Shown in pieces: positions 8,711-16,055 of a stretch of 22,620 nt of DNA. Numbering within the stretch: the stretch's first letter is position 1; the number at the start of each line of letters is the position of its first letter. The stretch comes from Fidelibacterota bacterium TCS52 (lineage in GTDB: Bacteria > Fidelibacterota > Fidelibacteria > Fidelibacterales > Fidelibacteraceae). The position numbers and the translations under genes are program-made. Location of the stretch: positions 1 to 22,620 of the forward strand of contig LSCC01000014.1 in the NCBI GenBank assembly GCA_001577215.1. Direction: 5' to 3'. A model generated the notes under the pieces. The model did not search any database and was not told the origin of the DNA. It saw only the letters and a list, made by a program, of their open reading frames with translations.

Positions 8711-9978
8711 GAATAACAATCTCCTAAAGGTTTAAATTCATTTGAAGATATTTTACTTGTTTTCGGTGCTAAGAAATAATCACTTTTATTGCTAATTATC
8801 ATTTCATTTTTTTTCAAATGCTGTAATTTGGATTTAACCATTCTATTTCCATTTGCCAGAGCATTTTTATAATCTTCATAAGCCATATGAAAAACCAATT
8901 TATCACTAAAACTCATTTTATTTTTTTGAGAAAAACAATCTTCGGCAATTGCATAATAGACATCACCTCTTAATTTATAGGCATCCCCTTTATTATCCGG
9001 TAATTTAATGGCTTTATTTATATATTCTAACGCTTTTTTAAAATTTGATAAATTTAAATTTAATTCCGTAACTTTAATAAGTATTTTGGAGTCGTTCGAA
9101 TATTTACGAGCTAATTCTTTGTAAACTTCTAAAGATTTTTCAGTCATACCTTTATAATCATAAGATTTACAAAGCAATTCAATAACACTTCTATTATTTG
9201 GATTATTATTTTTACTTTCAGATAGAACTTTTATAGCTTTATCATAATTAGCTGCATCAAATAATGCTTTTCCATAACGATAGCCATTTTGTGCATTAGA
9301 TTTATCTTTCATATATACTGTTTTATATCTTTCGATCGGATCAATACCACTAGCTTCATACGCAGATATGATAGCAAGATCGGCTTTTTTATTTCCTGGA
9401 TCAGTTAATAATATTTTCTCTAATAAATTTATTTCATCCGTGTATTTTCCTACTTTAAAATAATAATCTGCTAACTTAAACATATATTCAATATTGTCAG
9501 GAAAAAGTGTATTTATTCTTTCCCAGTCCTTAACAACAGCATTTAAATCACCTTCTCTTTCATGATAATATGCAAGTAATTTCAAAAAATATATATCTGT
9601 AGATCTATACACCAGCGCTTCTTTAACAGCCCAAATTGCCGAATCATTTTTACCTAATTTATTATAACAATGAGCCATATCTTTAAATAAATTTTGTGCA
9701 AAATCTTCGGTACAACCATATTCTATTATTTTGCGATAATTGTCAATACTGTTTTGCCACTGTCCTTGCAATTTATATTGATTCGCATTACTCATTGCAA
9801 ATTCACATTTATGGTAATTTACTTTTCTCAAAGAATCTCGTCTTGCTTTTCTTACTACTAATTCTTCCTCTGCAGATTTTTGTGAAGGTGGCACACAATT
9901 AGTAACAAAAGTAAAGACCATAATAGTAGAAATCACAATTGTAACAAACAAGTTATTTTTCGATAATTTTTGCTTCAT
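8680..9978 (-). CDS. Tetratricopeptide-repeat lipoprotein
   Basis: The 432-aa product has a hydrophobic N-terminus (about 10-27) ending in VTNC with Cys28. This is a plausible lipoprotein signal, although Asn before the Cys is unusual. After a charged segment (EEELVVRKARRDSLRK) come tandem TPR-like helix pairs from about residue 60 to 380, for example QGQWQNSIDNYRKIIE, KVGKYTDEINLLEKIL and LSNFKKALEYINKAIKLP. Such proteins are protein-interaction scaffolds on the periplasmic side of the envelope; the partner cannot be read from the sequence. The start has AGGAG eight bases upstream of the ATG. It follows a beta-barrel gene and precedes rpiB, whose start lies inside its 3' end. The specific function is not recognised. 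Confidence 0.85.
   Translation of the reverse strand: MKQKLSKNNLFVTIVISTIMVFTFVTNCVPPSQKSAEEELVVRKARRDSLRKVNYHKCEFAMSNANQYKLQGQWQNSIDNYRKIIEYGCTEDFAQNLFKDMAHCYNKLGKNDSAIWAVKEALVYRSTDIYFLKLLAYYHEREGDLNAVVKDWERINTLFPDNIEYMFKLADYYFKVGKYTDEINLLEKILLTDPGNKKADLAIISAYEASGIDPIERYKTVYMKDKSNAQNGYRYGKALFDAANYDKAIKVLSESKNNNPNNRSVIELLCKSYDYKGMTEKSLEVYKELARKYSNDSKILIKVTELNLNLSNFKKALEYINKAIKLPDNKGDAYKLRGDVYYAIAEDCFSQKNKMSFSDKLVFHMAYEDYKNALANGNRMVKSKLQHLKKNEMIISNKSDYFLAPKTSKISSNEFKPLGDCYSWIKRTVKVK
8721..8725 (-). promoter_or_regulatory. Shine-Dalgarno site deciding the rpiB start
   Basis: The minus strand reads AGGAG here, inside the end of the TPR lipoprotein gene. Its spacing is one base to the TTG at 8719 but ten bases to the TTG at 8710, favouring the latter as rpiB start. 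Confidence 0.6.
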
Positions 9979-10007
9979 AACCTTATCTCCTTTAATATTT
10001 AAATATT

Positions 10008-11237
10008 TTATCTATATTTTCCTTTAGTGTTAAACCATTTTTCAGTTGTTAAAAACGACACTTGTAAACGATAGACATTCTCATCTATATCCAATGTGTT
10101 AATATTTTGTTTTTCATATATTGTGCCTGAATTTCGCTCCCAAACAAATGACAAATCAATTCTACTTTTAAATTTGTTGTATGGAATACCAACCCCAAAG
10201 GTTAGTCCTTTTGAAATTACTGCATCATCTGAACTATTATGATAATAATTATTATTATAAAAACATCCCATTCTAAAAATCATTTTTTCAAAGAACGAAT
10301 CAAAAATACTTTTTTCTCCACTTTTTTCCAAACCCAAACCGAAGTGTAAGTAATTATTAATACCACCGCTTTCATAAACAGAATTAACTTCATCTATATT
10401 ATCAAATCTATAAGTTAAAAATTCAAAATTCAAATGATATTTTTTATTAACACTATATGTAACGCCAATGTCCATTTTATTTGGGAATATTTTTTTATCA
10501 GAATAAGTTGTATCTTTTAAAGAATAATAATTACCTGTTGCATTGTAAGTATTAATTTTTTGTTGATTTACGTCAAATACAAAAGAATAACTAACCCCAA
10601 AATTTAGTTTATCTTTATAAGACAACACTACTCCTGCTGATAATTGCCTTCCATCAATTCCATAATCAGAAGTTAAATTTGAAGATATTAGAGATTCGTC
10701 ATCAAAATCAATGTTTTCTGTAAAATTATAGCCGCCTGTTAAAAATTCATAACCAAATCCAATATCCAAAAAAGGTAAAATCTTATATCCAATATTTATA
10801 TTTGCGGAATATATTTTACCACTATTAAGTACCTGTTCAGAATATCCAACATTACTATTATTAATATTATATGTAGAATTTGCCGAGGCAATTGGTATTA
10901 ATCCAATAGACATTCCACCCTTTTTGGTAAATGGAAATTTAATAACTCCATAAGAGAATTCAATAGACGATTCTGTGAAACCAAACGGATCAATTTCGTT
11001 AAAATGCGATTTTATTCCCAAATTGAATTCAGCATATTTTGTCATTGCTAAACTAGCTGGATTTTGAAAATTAATTGTTAAATTATTATTATAGGAAGCG
11101 GCAGTATATCCACGACCTGCTGCTGCAACAGAATAATTAATTCCAACTTTTCCGATACCATAAGTATCAAAAATACTTCCAAATAAATTTCCGCACAAAA
11201 GTGAAGTCAATATTAATATTATTATTTTTTTAATCAT
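10008..11237 (-). CDS. Outer-membrane beta-barrel protein, PorV/FadL-like
   Basis: The 409-aa product has a signal peptide (about 1-20, ILILTSLLCGNLFGS). The mature start DTYGIGKVGINYSVAAAGRG, followed by FQNPASLAMTKYAEFNLG, resembles the N-terminus of FadL/PorV-class barrels, where a plug segment carries a conserved NPA. The rest is a regular succession of amphipathic strands with many Tyr, Phe and Asn. It does not end in an aromatic residue (KGKYR), so a short tail may follow the last strand. The start overlaps the end of the preceding lipoprotein gene by 8 nt (ATGATTAA), with AGGG just upstream, so the two are co-translated. Probably an outer-membrane protein working with that lipoprotein; no substrate can be assigned. 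Confidence 0.82.
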   Translation of the reverse strand: MIKKIIILILTSLLCGNLFGSIFDTYGIGKVGINYSVAAAGRGYTAASYNNNLTINFQNPASLAMTKYAEFNLGIKSHFNEIDPFGFTESSIEFSYGVIKFPFTKKGGMSIGLIPIASANSTYNINNSNVGYSEQVLNSGKIYSANINIGYKILPFLDIGFGYEFLTGGYNFTENIDFDDESLISSNLTSDYGIDGRQLSAGVVLSYKDKLNFGVSYSFVFDVNQQKINTYNATGNYYSLKDTTYSDKKIFPNKMDIGVTYSVNKKYHLNFEFLTYRFDNIDEVNSVYESGGINNYLHFGLGLEKSGEKSIFDSFFEKMIFRMGCFYNNNYYHNSSDDAVISKGLTFGVGIPYNKFKSRIDLSFVWERNSGTIYEKQNINTLDIDENVYRLQVSFLTTEKWFNTKGKYR

Positions 11238-12507
11238 TTTCCCTAATAAAATTTGTGTAAATTAAATCTAAATTAAAACTATCCTTATTAAAATATATTC
11301 TGTTAAAATCATATCTCTCATTGCCCACTTGAATGAAAATACCGTTTTTTTGAAAATCTTTTGTAGCTATTGTTTTTTGTATAACATAGGGAATACTTAT
11401 ACTTATCGTATCCGTTAGAATAGTAACATTTTCAATTGTTTTTCCGGTAGCAAAATCATATTGTATATCTTCATCATTCCAGGAATCAGCTTGAAAATAT
11501 CCAATATAAAAACTTAATGTATCATCAACTACCATTGAAGATTTTAACTCATCAATCGTTAATGTAATTACTGCAGAATTAATTATCATTCGCTCATCAA
11601 TGCTATCAATTTGTCTCAAACTATCTAAAGTAATTAAAGGCCTATAAATTGCACCTTGTGAGGCAACCAAAGAATCATTTCCAACATTAAAATCGTTTTC
11701 TGAATATTGCAAATCAGCTGTTGAGTAAATTGTAAAAGTAGAATCAAACAAATAAACATCATTTGTATCTGAAATTTCGCATTCAAGGATTAATTGAGGA
11801 ACCAACGAAACATCCGAATAATCATAAGAATAAAAAGAGATCATTTCATCCGCATCAGGTTCAGACATTTCAAAAATCAAACCATTATTACTGTCAGCAC
11901 TTGCAACCCAATCATTAATAATATTAACATCAATATCCATGAATGTAGAATCGCTACTCAAATCCAATGTATAATCATTTATTATTTCAGTTGAATTATC
12001 GTAAATTGAAGACCAGATACTATCGGGATCACTACTATTATTCCACCAATACAAAGAATCATCTACAACTCGTTTGACATCTAAATTAACAAAGTTATCA
12101 ATATTATTCCAATCTTTCTGCAGATGAAATTTAATTTTTGCACTATTTATAGTTACTTTTTCTGTATCAGAAATGCTTTCTAATGAGCTCAAACTTAAAA
12201 ATTCCAGCGAGAATTTATTTTTAACATCCTTATAATTGCCAACCATATTATAGATTGCATCATTTCTGGACATACCAACAGAAACACTTCTTACAGAATC
12301 AATAATATTTGAACTAAACTCTAAAGTATCAACACTAACTCCGGAAAATCCATTTTCATTTTCAAATGGAGTTTTTGCACACTGAATAATAGGAATAATC
12401 AAAATAGCCAATAAAAACATGTTAAAAATGCCCTTTAAAAATGTTCCTGTTAATTTGTTTGAAATGCTTTTATATTTATTTATTGATAATATTTTAAATT
12501 TTTTCAA
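11230..12507 (-). CDS. Envelope lipoprotein with DNRLRE/DUF4270-like beta domains
   Basis: The product is up to 425 aa. A hydrophobic stretch (LLAILIIPIIQC) ends in Cys43, followed by AKTPFENENGF, suggesting a lipoprotein signal. The mature part shows two beta-rich units. The first, with INSAKIKFHL, INDWVASADSNNGLIFEM and SLVPQLILE, resembles DNRLRE-type carbohydrate-binding-like modules. Several segments (VGNYKDVKNKF, then INSAKI) also recall DUF4270 lipoproteins of Bacteroidota. The start is uncertain. The longest form begins with TTG at 12507, overlaps the upstream gene by 14 nt and lacks a well-spaced Shine-Dalgarno. An internal ATG at 12420 has AAAGGG about 10 nt upstream but leaves no basic n-region. 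It lies between the orphan GT5-like gene and a barrel gene. Confidence 0.78.
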   Translation of the reverse strand: MKKFKILSINKYKSISNKLTGTFLKGIFNMFLLAILIIPIIQCAKTPFENENGFSGVSVDTLEFSSNIIDSVRSVSVGMSRNDAIYNMVGNYKDVKNKFSLEFLSLSSLESISDTEKVTINSAKIKFHLQKDWNNIDNFVNLDVKRVVDDSLYWWNNSSDPDSIWSSIYDNSTEIINDYTLDLSSDSTFMDIDVNIINDWVASADSNNGLIFEMSEPDADEMISFYSYDYSDVSLVPQLILECEISDTNDVYLFDSTFTIYSTADLQYSENDFNVGNDSLVASQGAIYRPLITLDSLRQIDSIDERMIINSAVITLTIDELKSSMVVDDTLSFYIGYFQADSWNDEDIQYDFATGKTIENVTILTDTISISIPYVIQKTIATKDFQKNGIFIQVGNERYDFNRIYFNKDSFNLDLIYTNFIREND

Positions 12508-13336
12508 GGTAAGTGTAATATTCCTTCGCAGTTTTTAACAAAAACTCTTTCTCTTCTATAGATTCTAAATTTATCTCTTTGTAAGATTCTCCCATTTCTT
12601 TAATCAATTTTGATATGTCTTTATCTTTTAAAAGTTCCTGTAAATAATTTTTCCCCCTAACTTTCAAAAATGTAACACCATCAGAATAATAAATTGCAGC
12701 TTTTAAATATTCAATTGGATCAGAAATATCAAATTTACATTCAGGAATATTAAAAGATTTCAAAATCTTCTTGGAAAAAGATGCAAATGGTTGATCAGAG
12801 CTCAAAAATAAAACTGTCTTTGTACCACTAAACCAAGTATCATTATAATAATTGTTTTTTAACAAAATTGGAACTATCGCAGAGCACCAATTATTATTAA
12901 TGATACGATCTGGTTTCCAATACAAGTATTTTAATGTGTTTAATGAAGCAATAGAATAATACATAAAACTATCGAAATATTTTTCCCTAATGGATTCTGA
13001 TAATGCATTTTCTACAATAGATTTTTTATCTATTTTATTAAACATTTCCGCTTGTTCTAAAAAATATGTTTGCACTCTTGAATCAGGAATAAAAGACGAT
13101 TTTACTGATGAATGCATTTCACTATTTAAATAATTCACAGGAATATCCTGCAATCTAATTACTTCGCGCAATACATTTTTTCTGTTAGAAATATAACCAT
13201 ATTTTGGAATAAACAATCTGATATCAACTTTATTCTCATTATAAATAATAGAGTAATCTTTAATAAAATTGCCTACATCTGTTTCGCCGGTGAATGGATT
13301 AATTTCATTTGTTATATGATAAATTTTTAATGACAT
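12494..13336 (-). CDS. Orphan glycogen/starch-synthase N-terminal domain-like protein
   Basis: The 280-aa sequence matches only the N-terminal Rossmann half of GT5 glycogen synthases. Visible are KIYHITNEINPF (residues 4-15), DIRLFIPKYGYI (38-49), a helix with SLNTLKYLYWKPDRIINNNW (131-150), and VLFLSSDQPFASF. Full-length GlgA is about 480 aa with a second GT-B domain, which is absent. The substrate-binding KxGGL motif after the first strand is replaced by FTGETDVG, and the usual HxNDWH is NNNWCSA. Glucosyl transfer therefore seems unlikely. Stand-alone proteins of this type are known in Bacteroidota next to DUF4270 lipoproteins (from memory), and here too a lipoprotein gene follows with a 14-nt overlap. 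The ATG lies three bases after the preceding stop. Role unknown; perhaps regulatory or envelope-linked. Confidence 0.85.
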   Translation of the reverse strand: MSLKIYHITNEINPFTGETDVGNFIKDYSIIYNENKVDIRLFIPKYGYISNRKNVLREVIRLQDIPVNYLNSEMHSSVKSSFIPDSRVQTYFLEQAEMFNKIDKKSIVENALSESIREKYFDSFMYYSIASLNTLKYLYWKPDRIINNNWCSAIVPILLKNNYYNDTWFSGTKTVLFLSSDQPFASFSKKILKSFNIPECKFDISDPIEYLKAAIYYSDGVTFLKVRGKNYLQELLKDKDISKLIKEMGESYKEINLESIEEKEFLLKTAKEYYTYLEKI

Positions 13337-13339
13337 TGG

Positions 13340-14278
13340 TTACCTTAAATATGAGAGTTCTCTTAATGCTAATTCATAATATTCACTATACGGATAATAT
13401 TGCACAAATCTTTCAAATTCTTCTATTGCTCTTGCCCTATTGGGTAATTTCTTATAACAATATCCCAATTTAAGTTGTGCATCATCATATTTATCTTTTT
13501 TATCATAAGTAAATACATTTTCAAATTCTGTAATTGCTCGTTTATAAAGTCCTTGTGCATAAAAACATTCGCCTAACCAATATTGAGCATTATCAGCTAA
13601 ATCGTTGTTTTTATTAGCTCTTATTCTGATAAATTGATCTGAAGCTAACCGATAATTACCATTATTAAAATTCCATAAAGCTCTATTATAATCATTATAA
13701 TAATATGGACGATAATTTGAATCATCGGTAGTTAATGAACGTTGAATTCGTTCATCAGGTTTATAATATGATGCGCGTCCTGGTTTTAACCCGGGTTCCA
13801 ATTCTGGTTCTGGTTTCAATTCTGGTTCTGATTTTATGTTGCTTATTTCTTTAGTTAATTTTTCAATATCAGTTTTTATCTGTTTTATTTCGTCCTGACT
13901 TGAATCAATTTGAGTTGTATCAGACAACGATTCTAATTTTTTACCGTTGCTAGATATTTTATTCGCTAAAATTTTTATTTTCCCATCGACATCTTTTGTT
14001 TGATTTTCTACATTTACTATTTTATCTGTAAGTATCTTTAGGTTTTCATCATATTTTTCCGTATTTGCCGATGATGTACCTTTACTAACTTTGTCAATCT
14101 CCTCCACAATAATTTTAATTTGTTTCTCGACGACATTAATCCTTTTTCCAACCCTGTCTAATTCCGCGACGATCACCTTGATCTGTTTTGATTGCTTGAC
14201 ATCTGTGTTGCTTTGCCCAAAAACCATTGAACTGGAAACTAATAAAGTAAAAACTAATCCTAACGTTATTGACTTCAT
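13340..14278 (-). CDS. CpoB/YbgF-like coiled-coil and TPR periplasmic protein
   Basis: The 312-aa product has a signal peptide (1-21, ending VFGQ). A long helical, Lys/Glu/Ile-rich coiled coil spans residues 28-150. A Pro/Glu linker of near repeats (151-167) follows, and then three C-terminal TPR-like units from about 190: NRALWNFNNGNYRLASDQF, AQYWLGECFYAQGLYKRAI and AQLKLGYCYKKLPNRARAI. Coiled coil followed by C-terminal TPRs is the layout of CpoB/YbgF, which in Proteobacteria links the Tol-Pal machinery to peptidoglycan synthesis. No tol or pal gene is present here, so that role is inferred from architecture only. AAGGAG six bases upstream of the ATG fixes the start. It is the first gene of the eight-gene minus-strand run. 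Confidence 0.84.
   Translation of the reverse strand: MKSITLGLVFTLLVSSSMVFGQSNTDVKQSKQIKVIVAELDRVGKRINVVEKQIKIIVEEIDKVSKGTSSANTEKYDENLKILTDKIVNVENQTKDVDGKIKILANKISSNGKKLESLSDTTQIDSSQDEIKQIKTDIEKLTKEISNIKSEPELKPEPELEPGLKPGRASYYKPDERIQRSLTTDDSNYRPYYYNDYNRALWNFNNGNYRLASDQFIRIRANKNNDLADNAQYWLGECFYAQGLYKRAITEFENVFTYDKKDKYDDAQLKLGYCYKKLPNRARAIEEFERFVQYYPYSEYYELALRELSYLR
13799..13834. repeat. Two tandem 18-base units encoding a Pro/Glu linker
   Basis: An 18-base unit (CAATTCTGGTTCTGGTTT on the plus strand) occurs twice in direct tandem, with one base changed, and a more degenerate copy precedes it. It lies in frame inside the CpoB-like gene and encodes the EPELKP-type linker between coiled coil and TPR domain. 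Its length may vary between strains. Confidence 0.75.
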
Positions 14279-14284
14279 TTTTTT

Positions 14285-14290
14285 CTCCTT
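14285..14290 (-). promoter_or_regulatory. Shine-Dalgarno site of the CpoB-like gene
   Basis: The minus strand reads AAGGAG, six bases, ATG at 14278. It is identical in layout to the site before the PorV-like gene. Confidence 0.75.
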
Positions 14291-14348
14291 TTTTGTTACC
14301 TAATGAATAATTTAAGTATTTTTTATTTATATTCCAATTAATTTTCCA

Positions 14349-14368
14349 AAAAGTTTCAAAAAACTTTT
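14349..14368. repeat. Perfect 8-base inverted repeat in the divergent intergenic region
   Basis: AAAAGTTT, a four-base loop and AAACTTTT form a perfect palindrome between the divergent genes starting at 14278 (minus) and 14484 (plus). With one G-C pair per arm it is weak as a terminator and might be an operator, or chance in AT-rich DNA. The surrounding 205 bases hold no gene. No minus-strand promoter could be singled out, because several imperfect -10 boxes occur. Confidence 0.3.
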
Positions 14369-14466
14369 ATATGATTATTTATTCAATAAAATCCAATATA
14401 AATTAAAATCAATATATTATAAAAAATATAAAATAAAATTTTAATTTGTTATGCGTATTATAAAAA

Positions 14467-14483
14467 TTTTTATATCTTATGAT
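14467..14483 (+). promoter_or_regulatory. Start-proximal element, possible leaderless promoter
   Basis: TTTTTATATCTTATGAT directly abuts the ATG at 14484. The same 17 bases with one change directly abut the ATG at 21643. TATCTT lies five bases from the start codon, where a -10 box would sit for a leaderless transcript. Neither gene has a Shine-Dalgarno site. The function is inferred from position and recurrence only. Confidence 0.45.
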
Positions 14484-16055
14484 ATGAAAAAATATACATT
14501 ATTAATACTGTTTTTATTTTCCTTCGGGAATTTATTTAATTGTGCTTCACAAGGTTTACCTGGTGGAGGACCAAAAGATTCTACTCCTCCTGCAATATCA
14601 CCAGAAAATATTACAAATGGTAGTACCAATGTTGACCAATATACTAATATTACTTTTCAAATATCGGAAAAACTGGATGAAATCTCTGTAAAAAAAGCCA
14701 TCACCATATTCCCTTTAAATCTGACAGATTTTTCTATACAAATTAAAAGAAAAAAAATTATAATTGTCCCAAAATCAAAATGGGAAGAAAATCAATTTTA
14801 TACAATAATTATTGATCGTAACCTCTGTGATTTAAGAAAAAACTACATTAACCAAATTATCTCCCTATCTTTCTCAACAGGAAACAAAATACCTACCGGT
14901 TCAATAATGGGACAAATTTATGGTTTAAATAAAGATGATAATAGTATGATCATTTTTTCTTCATTAACGAATTCACTTGACTCATTATTTAATAAATATG
15001 AATATTATTTACAGCCGGATAATAAGGGAGCATTTCATTTTAATTATTTACCATCCAAAAAAATCATTGTTTTTGGATTTATTGATAACGATAACAACAA
15101 AAAATATGAACCGAAATTTGATGATTTGATTTTACCAAACAAATTGTTTATAAATTTAAATGATACGATTACATCAAATTTGGACTTTACTGTTGTTCGA
15201 GATAATTTTTTGGCTCCAAAAGTAATAAAAATTGAAAACATTTACCAAAATGAAACGAAATTGACTTTCTCAAAACCAATCTCACAAATGAATGATAAAA
15301 ACAGTTTTAAAATTAATGGCATTTCCATTGACACATTCATAGTTAAAGAAAAAACAGTTAACATAATTCATAATTATCTTTATACCGATAGCGTAACTAT
15401 TTCTATAAACAATCTATTTGATAATTTTAATAAGTTTTTATCAGATACATCTATAAAATTTATTGTAAATAAATTTTCTGATTCAAGTTACACATTACAA
15501 TATAAAAACATGCAATTGATAACTACTCCTTTATTAGATACTACTTCCCTCAAAGGAGAATTAATTACCGCTGATGATACAACTTTTCAAACACTTTATA
15601 AAAAATATTCGGGTTTCTATGAATTCGAAAAACAATTAAAAAACAAATCAATAAAAGGAAAATTTTTAATAACATTACCTAATAACAAACATTATTCATT
15701 TTTGAATAGTGACTCGACTTACAGTGTAAATATCAACCAAATTGTAAATACAGATTCAGGAAGAGTAATTGGACAGATCCCATATTCATCGGAACTTGTT
15801 TTAATTTTATTAAATGAAAAATATTATTTTCAAACAAGACCAAATAAAAATGGAAATTTTCTATTTGATAATTTGCCTTCTGGAAAATTTCAGTTATATT
15901 ATTACCTTGACAAAAATGGAAATAATTGCATTGATAATGGAAATATTTATCCATTTATACCACCTGAGATTAAAAAACCATTGATGAATGACATTCAAGT
16001 TCGAGCGCATTGGGACACAGAAATAGGAGAATTAACGATAAAAGATGCAGAATAA
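14484..16055 (+). CDS. Ig-like domain lipoprotein (GGPKDxTPP family)
   Basis: A 523-aa lipoprotein with signal MKKYTLLILFLFSFGNLFNC (Cys20) followed by ASQGLPGGGPKDSTPPAI. This opening is a hallmark of a Bacteroidota/FCB family whose first domain is Ig-like (Big_5/SbsA type). The first domain (about 30-125) has the expected ISPENITNGSTNVDQYTNITFQ and FYTIIIDRNLCDL strands. Further beta modules follow, including SIMGQIYGL and RVIGQIPYS, then GNFLFDNLPSGKFQLYYYLDKNGN, like carboxypeptidase-regulatory/CNA-B folds. It probably faces the periplasm or cell surface. An in-frame ATG at 14451 exists, but starting at 14484 gives a standard lipoprotein signal and places the shared upstream element at the same offset as in the gene at 21643. 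Its end overlaps dapF by 11 nt. Precise role unknown. Confidence 0.85.
   Translation: MKKYTLLILFLFSFGNLFNCASQGLPGGGPKDSTPPAISPENITNGSTNVDQYTNITFQISEKLDEISVKKAITIFPLNLTDFSIQIKRKKIIIVPKSKWEENQFYTIIIDRNLCDLRKNYINQIISLSFSTGNKIPTGSIMGQIYGLNKDDNSMIIFSSLTNSLDSLFNKYEYYLQPDNKGAFHFNYLPSKKIIVFGFIDNDNNKKYEPKFDDLILPNKLFINLNDTITSNLDFTVVRDNFLAPKVIKIENIYQNETKLTFSKPISQMNDKNSFKINGISIDTFIVKEKTVNIIHNYLYTDSVTISINNLFDNFNKFLSDTSIKFIVNKFSDSSYTLQYKNMQLITTPLLDTTSLKGELITADDTTFQTLYKKYSGFYEFEKQLKNKSIKGKFLITLPNNKHYSFLNSDSTYSVNINQIVNTDSGRVIGQIPYSSELVLILLNEKYYFQTRPNKNGNFLFDNLPSGKFQLYYYLDKNGNNCIDNGNIYPFIPPEIKKPLMNDIQVRAHWDTEIGELTIKDAE

Noticed and set aside
8680..8719. Possible frameshift joining the TPR gene and rpiB
   Set aside because: Both proteins have complete, plausible ends. 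An AGGAG inside the overlap gives rpiB its own start at 8710, so simple overlap explains it.
14451..14483. Upstream ATG as start of the Ig-like lipoprotein
   Set aside because: It has no Shine-Dalgarno and would add 11 residues before a standard lipoprotein signal. The element shared with the gene at 21643 points to 14484.
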